Origin: Candidatus Beckwithbacteria bacterium | Lineage (GTDB): Bacteria; Patescibacteriota; Microgenomatia; UBA1400; UBA1449 | DNA: 29,715 bases | Assembly: GCA_012798485.1 (NCBI GenBank) | Contig: JAAZND010000056.1 | Coordinates: forward strand, 1 to 29,715 | Direction: 5' to 3' | Part shown: positions 14,125 through 20,741 of the stretch, piece after piece | How positions within the stretch are numbered: position 1 is the first letter of the stretch | Layout: each line of letters begins with the position of its first letter | The notes under the pieces: generated by a model | What the model saw: only the letters and a program-made list of their open reading frames with translations | What the model was told of the DNA's origin: nothing | Database searches by the model: none | Made by a program: the position numbers and the translations under genes

Positions 14125-15357
14125 ATGGGGATAAAAAATTTCTGCTTGCTCTTCTTTTTCTTTTTTTTATTCCCTTTATTTTTCCCCGATTTTACTTTAG
14201 CAACTTCAAATGTTAAACTCAATGAAATTCTGGCTAATCCTTCGAAAGGGAAAGAATGGGTAGAAATTTATAATCCTGATAGTTTAAATTTAGTTGATTG
14301 GGTTTTGCAGGAAAAAACTGCCTCCGGGAATATTAACTCTTATAAATTGGCTAGCAGTTCAGCTATTTTTATTATTTATGAGTTCAGCAATAAACTGAAT
14401 GATGACCAGGATGAAGTCACTTTGAGAGATAAAGATGGAAATTTAATTGACTCTTATAGTTATCAAGATAGTGAGACTGATTTATCTTTGGCGCGCATTC
14501 CTGACGGCGGCACTTGGTACACAAGCCAGAGTTTAACTAAAGGTTTGACTAATGGAAATCTGCCTACGGCTATGCCCACACCAACTCCAACTAGTACGTC
14601 TACTCCAACGCCAACGACTACTCCCACACCTACAACTACACCAACACCCACTCCAACACCGACGATAGATTATAACAATATTTTGATTACAGAAATTTAT
14701 CCGACTCCGGATTCTTCCCAAGGGGAAAAGGAATGGATTGAATTTTATAATGGTAATGATTTTGCTGTTGATCTTGAAGGATGGATTATTAAAGATGCTA
14801 CTACAACCAATAAACGAACTTTGATTGATTTCGAAATTGCTTCTAAGTCTTATGCTTACCTTAACCTTGGTTCAAGCATGCTGAATAAAGATGGTGATAC
14901 CGTATATTTACTGAATAGCAGTGGAATAGAAAAAGATAAAGTTATCTATGATCAGGAGGTTGAAACTGGTTTTTCTTGGGCAAGAAATTATTCTGTTTGG
15001 TGTTTGGCTACTCCCACTCAAGGGAAAGAAAATAATAATTGTTTTTTTGAAAATGAGGATGAGCAAAATAATGAGAAAAAGATTGTTGATCAAACCACAA
15101 AATCACCTTCAGCAGAAAACCATAATAGTCAAACAGAGTTAGAACAGGATAGAAATTTACCAGATTTAAAGCAAAAAACAGAAGTTAAAGAAGGCACAGT
15201 GGCAGGAATAAGCACACAAAAATCGGAAGAAAAAAATTATAGAAAATTTGCTCTTTTAGTCTCTTTTGGTGGTTTGTTAATTATTGCAGGTTCAATGTTT
15301 ACCATGTTTAAAAGACAAGTTTTAATTTTTTTTAAGCAAATTTTTACCAAAAAATGA
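14125..15357 (+). CDS. Surface protein with two lamin-tail domains and a PT stalk
   Basis: The 410-aa exported protein has a very hydrophobic signal segment (about 5-26, with a run of Phe). A first lamin-tail-like beta domain follows (about 28-140; VKLNEILANPSKGKEWVEIYN), then a Pro-Thr stalk at 147-180, a second lamin-tail domain (about 184-305; ILITEIYPTPDSSQGEKEWIEF), a Glu/Gln/Lys-rich linker, and a C-terminal membrane segment near 375-395 ending in Lys residues. The LTD fold is widespread on bacterial surfaces, where it often accompanies hydrolases or adhesins; its role there is unclear. UGA is the stop codon. Confidence 0.85.
   Translation: MGIKNFCLLFFFFFLFPLFFPDFTLATSNVKLNEILANPSKGKEWVEIYNPDSLNLVDWVLQEKTASGNINSYKLASSSAIFIIYEFSNKLNDDQDEVTLRDKDGNLIDSYSYQDSETDLSLARIPDGGTWYTSQSLTKGLTNGNLPTAMPTPTPTSTSTPTPTTTPTPTTTPTPTPTPTIDYNNILITEIYPTPDSSQGEKEWIEFYNGNDFAVDLEGWIIKDATTTNKRTLIDFEIASKSYAYLNLGSSMLNKDGDTVYLLNSSGIEKDKVIYDQEVETGFSWARNYSVWCLATPTQGKENNNCFFENEDEQNNEKKIVDQTTKSPSAENHNSQTELEQDRNLPDLKQKTEVKEGTVAGISTQKSEEKNYRKFALLVSFGGLLIIAGSMFTMFKRQVLIFFKQIFTKK
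14563..14664 (+). repeat. Pro-Thr stalk-encoding low-complexity DNA
   Basis: ACTCC/ACACC-type triplet pairs encode (PT)n with some Ser, within the lamin-tail gene. Similar stalk DNA is at 19721-19768 and near 23490. Such runs expand and contract by slippage and create false open frames on the opposite strand (14463-14721), which were left out. Confidence 0.75.
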
Positions 15358-15363
15358 TATACT
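15355..15363 (+). promoter_or_regulatory. Extended -10 promoter predicting a leaderless mRNA
   Basis: TGATATACT is an extended -10 whose end is 7 nt before the ATG at 15370. Its TGA is also the stop codon of the upstream gene. No Shine-Dalgarno site precedes 15370. Confidence 0.45.
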
Positions 15364-15369
15364 TTTTAA

Positions 15370-15792
15370 ATGAATAGCAAAAATTTTATTAAACTCTGGC
15401 TGCCAGTGATTTTATGGGCAGGAGTGATTTACTTTTTTTCTTCTTTACAAACTAATAATCTTGATGCGCCTTTTTCATTATCAGATTTTATTATCAAAAA
15501 AAATGCTCACGTTTTTGAATTTGCCTTGTTGGCAGTTCTATTTTTTAGAGCTTTATATCAAAGTTTTAAAAATAAAGTTTTTATCAAAAATGCTTGGTTG
15601 ACTTTCGGCTTTGGCATTTTGTATGCTATATCTGATGAATTCCATCAGCGCTTTATCTTTGGGAGAACTTCAAGATTGCGTGATGTAGTGATTGATGGAG
15701 TTGGCATTTTACTTGCTTTATTATTTCTTAAAATATTAATGAAATATAAAGATAAATATAAAAGAATTTATCATTTTATTTTTGGAAAGTAA
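15370..15792 (+). CDS. VanZ-like membrane protein
   Basis: The 140-aa product has four hydrophobic segments (about 8-25, 48-65, 75-92 and 108-125) and the VanZ family signatures: KNAHVFEFALLAVLFFRAL and AISDEFHQRFIFGRTSRLRD followed by DGVGILLAL. VanZ-type proteins can lower sensitivity to teicoplanin or related lipoglycopeptides by an unknown mechanism. Most family members have no proven role, so a general cell-envelope function is as likely. It starts 12 nt after the lamin-tail gene. Confidence 0.88.
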   Translation: MNSKNFIKLWLPVILWAGVIYFFSSLQTNNLDAPFSLSDFIIKKNAHVFEFALLAVLFFRALYQSFKNKVFIKNAWLTFGFGILYAISDEFHQRFIFGRTSRLRDVVIDGVGILLALLFLKILMKYKDKYKRIYHFIFGK

Positions 15793-15801
15793 AAGTTATT
15801 A

Positions 15802-15829
15802 GTAGAGACGCGCCATGGCACGTTTCTAC
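15802..15829. repeat. Degenerate 28-bp palindrome, GTAGAGACGCG type
   Basis: GTAGAGACGCGCCA faces TGGCACGTTTCTAC, so 12 of 14 positions pair. The outer arms match the perfect copy at 14053-14080, but the centre differs (CCATGG here). It lies 9 nt after the VanZ-like gene stop. The rest of 15830-15928 is AT-rich leader without a gene. Confidence 0.7.
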
Positions 15830-15928
15830 CTTAAATTTTAATATTTAATATTTTAATTTGAAATTAATTCATTAATACATTTCAAATTGATTAAAAATTT
15901 TAAATTATAAATTAAAAATTAGGTTTTT

Positions 15929-16897
15929 ATGAAAATTTTAATTACAGGTGGTGCTGGTTATATTGGCGCAATCAATGCCAAAGTTTTGCGTGACCTTGGT
16001 CACGAAGTCGTCATTTTAGATTCTTTAATTCATGGGCAAGAAACAAGAGTGGAAGGAGCTAAATTTTATCAAGGTGAAACTAAAAATATTGATTTAGTGA
16101 AAGAAATTCTTTTGCAAAATCAAATTGAAGCTGTGATTCATTTTGCCGCTTTTATTGAAGCAGGCGAATCGATGCAAAACCCTTATAAATATTTTGATAA
16201 TAATACTTATGGCTCGTTGCAATTATTGCAGGCCATGATTGAAACCAATGTAAAGAAACTGGTTTTTTCTTCCACTGCTGCTGTATATGGCAACCCTGTG
16301 CATTTACCCATCAAAGAAAATGATCCCAAGATGCCAATTAACGCCTATGGAGAATCAAAATTAATGGTGGAAAAAATGCTTAAATGGTTTGACCAAATTT
16401 ATGGACTTAAAGCTATTTGTTTGCGTTATTTTAATGCGGCTGGCGCTATTCCAGAAGGAGTTTTGGGGGAATGTCATGATCCAGAAACTCATTTAATCCC
16501 CAATATCATCAAAGCTATTTTGGAAGATAGGCAGTTTAATTTGTTTGGCAATGATTATGAAACTGAAGACGGGACTTGTGTGAGAGATTATATTCATGTT
16601 TTAGATTTGGCTCAGGCCCATGTGGTGGCTTTACAGGCTCTTATGAATAATCATGCAAGCGATGCTTACAATGTTGGTACTGGTACTGGTTATAGTAATA
16701 AACAGATTTTGGAAATGATCGAACAAGTGAGTGGTCAAAAAGTGAAGCTGAATTATTGCCCAAGACGTGAAGGTGATCCTGCAATTTTGGTTGCTGACAG
16801 TTCGAAGTTAAAAACAGAATTTAATTGGGAGCCAAAATATTCTGATCTGCAAAATATTATTCAAACTGCTTGGGATTGGCATAGTAAGAATAAATAA
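15929..16897 (+). CDS. galE: UDP-glucose 4-epimerase
   Basis: The enzyme interconverts UDP-glucose and UDP-galactose with bound NAD, supplying galactose for surface glycans. It is a short-chain dehydrogenase-type protein of 322 aa. GGAGYIG at 7-13 binds NAD, Ser115/Thr116 in SSTAAVYG and the Tyr140-x3-Lys144 pair (AYGESK) are catalytic, and LRYFNAAGA with the later VRDYIHVLDLAQAH are epimerase landmarks. All key residues are present. Cysteines and length are normal for the family. It stands alone ahead of the TasA locus and, with rfbA downstream, points to surface sugar synthesis here. Confidence 0.95.
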   Translation: MKILITGGAGYIGAINAKVLRDLGHEVVILDSLIHGQETRVEGAKFYQGETKNIDLVKEILLQNQIEAVIHFAAFIEAGESMQNPYKYFDNNTYGSLQLLQAMIETNVKKLVFSSTAAVYGNPVHLPIKENDPKMPINAYGESKLMVEKMLKWFDQIYGLKAICLRYFNAAGAIPEGVLGECHDPETHLIPNIIKAILEDRQFNLFGNDYETEDGTCVRDYIHVLDLAQAHVVALQALMNNHASDAYNVGTGTGYSNKQILEMIEQVSGQKVKLNYCPRREGDPAILVADSSKLKTEFNWEPKYSDLQNIIQTAWDWHSKNK

Positions 16898-16958
16898 GTT
16901 TATTTATCAAATAAATCCTATATTTTTATAAAGAATACTTTTTTTCATTGGATATGTA

Positions 16959-17108
16959 TTGACTTTCCATTTTTAAAATAGTAAGTTAGATTAAATTAGG
17001 TTTGTCTTATTAAAAATCTTATAAGTTATTTATTATGACAAAAAAGATACTCTTAACAAACAAATTTTAAATCCGTCTTTCTTTACTTAAAAAGGGACGG
17101 ATTTTTTA
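16959..17108 (+). promoter_or_regulatory. Possible promoter and leader hairpin ahead of the TasA locus
   Basis: The gap 16898-17167 has no gene. TTGACT at 16959-16964 with TAAGTT 17 nt on (16982-16987) is a weak promoter candidate. Further down, AAATCCGTC (17069-17077) pairs exactly with GACGGATTT (17096-17104), followed by a T tract. This is a terminator-like hairpin about 60 nt before the first TasA start. It either ends the galE transcript or, if the promoter is real, lies in the TasA leader as an attenuator. Sequence alone does not decide. Confidence 0.45.
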
Positions 17109-17146
17109 TATTTTTGTCTCGCTTAAACAAAAATTAAAAATACCTT

Positions 17147-17158
17147 AAAAGGAGGTGA
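17147..17158 (+). promoter_or_regulatory. Perfect Shine-Dalgarno site, first TasA-like gene
   Basis: AAAAGGAGGTGA is fully complementary to the canonical 16S 3' end, 9 nt before the ATG at 17168. Twelve identical bases precede the second TasA-like gene (18616-18627). Most genes in this window have weak or no such site, so high translation of these two is implied. Confidence 0.85.
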
Positions 17159-17167
17159 AAAAACAAA

Positions 17168-18571
17168 ATGAAGAAAATTATTTTAAGCTTTTTAACCTTA
17201 GCTTTAGTCGCTGGAGTAGGAACTCTTGCTACTTTGGCTTATTTTAATGACACTGAAACTTCCACAGGTAATACTTTTACTGCTGGAGCTATTGATCTAA
17301 AAGTCGATAGTGAAGGTCATTATAATGGTTTAGTCTGTAGAGATGGTTTATGGCAGGATTGCCAAGATACAGCGGGAACAACTGACATGATTGTAAATGG
17401 TAGTTTTGAAATGCCAGAAGTGACTGATGATTCAGCTAAATGGCAAATATTTAGCAGTATTCCTGGTTGGACTATTGCTTGGGAATCTACCCAGACGAGC
17501 TATGATGGAAGGACAAGGCCAGAGGCAGCTTTACAAGAATATCATGAAGGAGTGAATGGTTGGTCTACTCCTTATGGTAATCAGTATGCTGAATTGGATT
17601 CTGATTGGTTTGGCCCATATGACCCACTTAATAATGAACCAGCTTTAGTTAAACTTAGTCAGTCAATAACTACTACAGTTGGTAAAAAATATTTACTTTC
17701 ATGGGCTTTTTCACCACGACCAGGTACAAATGCAGCCAACAATATTCTGAAAATCAGAATTAACGGAGTAGAAACTCAAGTTTCTGCGGATGGCACAGCA
17801 GGTTTGTCTTGGCAAACATATACTCGAGAATTTACAGCTAAAACTACTTCAACTACAATTGAGTTTGCTGGTGGCGGAGTAGCTGATTCTTTGGGTGTGT
17901 TTTTGGACAATGTCCAATTGTTTGCTTATGAAACTGCATGCACTCTTTCTCAAGAATTTACTGATAGTTGTGCCAGCACCTGGGAGTTGAAAGATCTTGA
18001 TCCAACTCAGGATAAATTTTTCAATTTCAGCGATATCAAACCAGGAGACTGGGGAGAAAACACTATTTCTCTGCACGTGACTAATAATCCAGCTTATGCT
18101 TGTGTGAATTTTATCAACATGCATGATGATGATTTCAATGGCACTGAGCCAGAGAGAAATCTTTTGGAAGGCAACGACAAGACAGAAGGACCAGATCAGG
18201 GAGAAATGGCTGAAAATGTCGATGTGCTCTTGTGGCACGATGATGGTGATAATATCTATGAAGAAGGCGAAACTTTATTAACTAATGGTGTGGAGCCGGC
18301 TAGTACAGTATTTACCAGTTCATATGAATTATTTAATCCATCAACCGGAGCTATGGAACCAATGATGGCCAAATATCTTGGATTAGCTTGGTGTGCAGGA
18401 ACCATGACGATTAAGCCAGATTACAGCTTGAGCTGTGATGGGACCACTATGGGTAATGAAGCCCAAACTGACTCTTTGTCTGTTGATGTTTCTCTTTTTG
18501 TCGAACAGGCAAGACATAATGGTCAGTTCAGCTGCAAAAGACCTGTAGTGACTGAAAATACTTTAAACTAA
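17168..18571 (+). CDS. TasA/camelysin-type surface protein with inserted DUF642-like domain
   Basis: The 467-aa exported protein has a SipW-type signal: a hydrophobic stretch to about residue 24, then AYFNDTETSTGNTFTAGAID, the camelysin/TasA signature; cleavage is probably after Ala24. Residues 74-252 form an inserted galactose-binding-like domain of DUF642 type (VNGSFE, GWT, GNQYAELDSD, LSQSITTTVGKKYLLSW, then SLGVFLDNVQLF). The TasA-like fold resumes with FNFSDIKPGDWGENTISLHV (285-304), LLWHDDGDNIYEEGE (acidic, possibly Ca-binding) and a C-terminal VEQARHNGQFSC. TasA proteins form biofilm or surface fibres; the insert could let the fibre bind sugars. Its tandem paralogue follows 66 nt later. 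Confidence 0.88.
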   Translation: MKKIILSFLTLALVAGVGTLATLAYFNDTETSTGNTFTAGAIDLKVDSEGHYNGLVCRDGLWQDCQDTAGTTDMIVNGSFEMPEVTDDSAKWQIFSSIPGWTIAWESTQTSYDGRTRPEAALQEYHEGVNGWSTPYGNQYAELDSDWFGPYDPLNNEPALVKLSQSITTTVGKKYLLSWAFSPRPGTNAANNILKIRINGVETQVSADGTAGLSWQTYTREFTAKTTSTTIEFAGGGVADSLGVFLDNVQLFAYETACTLSQEFTDSCASTWELKDLDPTQDKFFNFSDIKPGDWGENTISLHVTNNPAYACVNFINMHDDDFNGTEPERNLLEGNDKTEGPDQGEMAENVDVLLWHDDGDNIYEEGETLLTNGVEPASTVFTSSYELFNPSTGAMEPMMAKYLGLAWCAGTMTIKPDYSLSCDGTTMGNEAQTDSLSVDVSLFVEQARHNGQFSCKRPVVTENTLN

Positions 18572-18615
18572 GTGTCATGATTTATTTCTGTGCAAATAAA
18601 ATTTTTATAAAAATT

Positions 18616-18627
18616 AAAAGGAGGTGA
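18616..18627 (+). promoter_or_regulatory. Perfect Shine-Dalgarno site, second TasA-like gene
   Basis: AAAAGGAGGTGA lies 10 nt before the ATG at 18638, identical to the site of the first TasA-like gene. This suggests that the duplicated unit included the leader. Confidence 0.85.
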
Positions 18628-18637
18628 AAAGAATAAT

Positions 18638-19924
18638 ATGAATAAAATAATTAAAAGCGTTCTTACTCTTAGCGTGGTTGCTGCAGTAGTTGTTTATGCC
18701 ACTTCAGCTTATTTTAACGATACTGAAAAATCAACTGGCAACACTTTTACTACTGGCGCTATTGATCTTAAAATCGATAGCACAGCTCATTATAATGGTA
18801 TGGTTTGTACCTATAATAATGAAAAATGGACCTGGCAACCAGAAGCAGGTTATGTCATGGAAGCTAATCAATATCCCGCACAAGGCGATCCTTGTACTGG
18901 TTCTTGGAGCTGGACTGATTTAATGGCAGAAAAGTTTTTCAACTTTACTGACGTTAAACCAGGAGACTGGGGAGAAAATACTATTTCTCTTCATGTGATT
19001 AATAATCCAGCCTGGGCTTGTATGAGTTTTAGTAGTTTAACAAGTCTTGATAATACTACCACTGAACCAGAATCCGAAGTCGATCAGACTGAAGGAGGAG
19101 AATTAGATAAAACCATGTATGTCATGGCTTGGTGGGATGATGGTGATAATGTCTACGAAGCTGCAACAGATGGGAAAATCATTTTTGGACCAGCAATGGC
19201 AGGTGATGTACTCAAAGGTACCTATATCCTGGCTGATTCCACCACTGGAGAACCAATTCCAGGAGGAGATGATCCAGCTGTAGCTGCCAAGTATATTGGT
19301 ATGGCTTGGTGTGCTGGAGCAATGACACTTGAAAATGATCAAGTTGTTTGCGATGCAAGCACTATGGGTAATGAATCTCAGACAGACTCTATGTCTGTTG
19401 ATGTCAAGTTTGTGGTTGAACAGGCAAGACATAATGAGCAATTTACCTGTATTCCAACATGTTCTAATTGGAGATATTCTGACTGGAGCGAATGTGTTGA
19501 TGGGACTCAAACCAGAACAGTACTCGCTTCTTCGCCAGAAGGTTGTGCAGGAGGAAATCCAGTTTTAAGTCAATCATGTACTATGGCTTGTACTGATTGG
19601 GATTATTCTGAGTGGAGTGCATGTGTTAATGGCACTCAAACCAGAACTGTGACAGCTTCTTATCCAGCAGGATGTGAAGGTGAACCAGATGCAGCAGAGT
19701 TGACTCAATCATGTGTTATGCCAACACCTACACCTACACCTACTCCGACACCGACACCAACTCCTACCGTAAATTCGTGTAGTACTTTGTGTCAGTCGTT
19801 AGGTTATAGTCATTGGGATTGTAGAGATTATGGTGGAAGTGGTTGGAATTATGCATCACATAATTGGTGTCCTCCAGTAGGGAACCCTAGTGATGGTCAT
19901 GATTGTTATTGCAGAAACTATTAA
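18638..19924 (+). CDS. TasA-type surface protein with thrombospondin-1-like repeats, PT stalk and Cys-rich tip
   Basis: The 428-aa paralogue of the previous gene has the same SipW-type signal (SAYFNDTEKSTGNTFTTGAID, cleavage probably after Ala24) and the core FNFTDVKPGDWGENTISLHV at 101-120, AWWDDGDNVYE and VEQARHNEQFTC. It lacks the DUF642-like insert. After the core come two thrombospondin type-1-like repeats (275-314 and 318-359). Each has paired Trp (CSNWRYSDWSEC, CTDWDYSEWSAC), then GTQTRTV and closing cysteines. A Pro-Thr stalk follows (362-377), then a 50-residue Cys/Trp-rich tip with six cysteines. No membrane anchor is present, so it is probably a fibre subunit or tip adhesin. The repeats are plain in the sequence; adhesion is inferred. 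Confidence 0.88.
   Translation: MNKIIKSVLTLSVVAAVVVYATSAYFNDTEKSTGNTFTTGAIDLKIDSTAHYNGMVCTYNNEKWTWQPEAGYVMEANQYPAQGDPCTGSWSWTDLMAEKFFNFTDVKPGDWGENTISLHVINNPAWACMSFSSLTSLDNTTTEPESEVDQTEGGELDKTMYVMAWWDDGDNVYEAATDGKIIFGPAMAGDVLKGTYILADSTTGEPIPGGDDPAVAAKYIGMAWCAGAMTLENDQVVCDASTMGNESQTDSMSVDVKFVVEQARHNEQFTCIPTCSNWRYSDWSECVDGTQTRTVLASSPEGCAGGNPVLSQSCTMACTDWDYSEWSACVNGTQTRTVTASYPAGCEGEPDAAELTQSCVMPTPTPTPTPTPTPTPTVNSCSTLCQSLGYSHWDCRDYGGSGWNYASHNWCPPVGNPSDGHDCYCRNY
19721..19768 (+). repeat. Pro-Thr stalk-encoding repeat
   Basis: The tandem ACACCT/ACTCCG-type hexamers encode (PT)n in the second TasA-like gene. The third base varies between units, so this is not pure recent slippage. Confidence 0.75.
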
Positions 19925-19952
19925 TTGGGGATATTACATAGGATTAAATTTT

Positions 19953-19989
19953 CTAGCAAAGGAGGGAGCGGTCGCCCCCTCCTTGCTAG
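19953..19989 (+). terminator. Strong GC-rich hairpin after the TasA pair
   Basis: CTAGCAAAGGAGGG (19953-19966) pairs with CCCTCCTTGCTAG (19977-19989) with one bulged A and a GC-rich loop. It is the most stable stem in this AT-rich region. A TTTTT follows 8 nt later, so it may terminate or protect the abundant TasA mRNA while limiting sipW. Its left arm contains AAAGGAGGG, resembling a sequestered Shine-Dalgarno sequence. Confidence 0.65.
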
Positions 19990-20000
19990 GAGATGTCTTT

Positions 20001-20033
20001 TTAACTTGATTTGAGAAGTTAAATTTTTAACTT
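20001..20033 (+). terminator. Terminator with alternative pairing
   Basis: TTAACTT (20001-20007) pairs with AAGTTAA (20016-20022) and is followed by ATTTTT. The same AAGTTAA can instead pair with TTTAACTT just downstream (20026-20033), so the two stems exclude each other. It lies between the strong hairpin and sipW. Confidence 0.45.
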
Positions 20034-20096
20034 TTGACATCAATTTAAAAAAATAGAAACCATTTTAGATAATCAAATTTAAAATGAAAATAAACC

Positions 20097-20741
20097 ATGA
20101 AGATTTTTAAAATTTTAGCTGATCTCATTTACGCTTTATTAATAGCTTTTATTATCTTGATTGCCTTATCTTTGGTTTTGACCAAATTTAATACGCCAAT
20201 TCAATACAAACTTTATACTGTTCAATCTGGTTCAATGGAGCCAACCATCAAAGTTGGCAGTCTTATTCTAGTCAAACCCCAGACAGAATATCAAAAAGGC
20301 GACATTGTTAATTACAGGACAGAAAATAATCCTGACAAAACTGTCACTCATAGAATAATCGAAGTTTCCAAAGACATTGATTTGAATAAAATTTCTTTCC
20401 GCACCAAGGGAGATGCGAATAATACTCCTGATCCAGAATTAATTGATAGCAGCCGTGTCACAGGTAAAGTTTTCTTGTCTTTACCATATCTTGGTTATCC
20501 GGTTGCTTTTGTCAAAACTCAAACCGGCCTAATTGTGCTTATTATTATTCCAGCCACTTTGATTATTTATAGTGAAATTATGAATATCAAAAAAGAAACA
20601 GAAGAGATGATCAAAAAAAGTAAAGCCAAAAAAGAAGTATCCCAAAAACAAAAAGCAAATGAGGAAGAAAGTGAGGAGAAAGTAGTTTTGAAACCTAAAT
20701 TAGATATGACCAAAAAGAAAAAAACTAAAGAAAATGACTAA
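20097..20741 (+). CDS. sipW: SipW-type (ER-type) signal peptidase I
   Basis: This membrane peptidase cuts signal peptides of TasA-type proteins. It has 214 aa, with transmembrane segments at about 10-29 and 140-160. The catalytic Ser46 is in SGSMEPTIKVGSLI. His85 in THRI replaces the Lys of the usual bacterial enzyme, the mark of the SipW/archaeal/ER class. RTKGDANNTPDPE (102-114) is the conserved Asp-rich box. The C-terminal tail (162-214) is Lys/Glu-rich and cytoplasmic. The neighbours on both sides have SipW-type signals, so they are its probable substrates. The next gene overlaps the stop by 8 nt. Confidence 0.93.
   Translation: MKIFKILADLIYALLIAFIILIALSLVLTKFNTPIQYKLYTVQSGSMEPTIKVGSLILVKPQTEYQKGDIVNYRTENNPDKTVTHRIIEVSKDIDLNKISFRTKGDANNTPDPELIDSSRVTGKVFLSLPYLGYPVAFVKTQTGLIVLIIIPATLIIYSEIMNIKKETEEMIKKSKAKKEVSQKQKANEEESEEKVVLKPKLDMTKKKKTKEND

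Noticed and set aside
14463..14721. Minus-strand readings opposite the PT stalk (Val-Gly or Arg-Ser repeats)
   Set aside because: They are by-products of the ACNCC-type repeat on the coding strand.
15340..15360. UGA recoding to Gly or Trp, as in some CPR lineages
   Set aside because: UGA ends the lamin-tail gene and the 91-aa gene at sensible C-termini, and prfB is intact.
20034..20062. Perfect -35 (TTGACA at 20034-20039) as the sipW promoter
   Set aside because: No acceptable -10 lies 16-19 nt downstream; the nearest (GATAAT at 20068) is 28 nt away.
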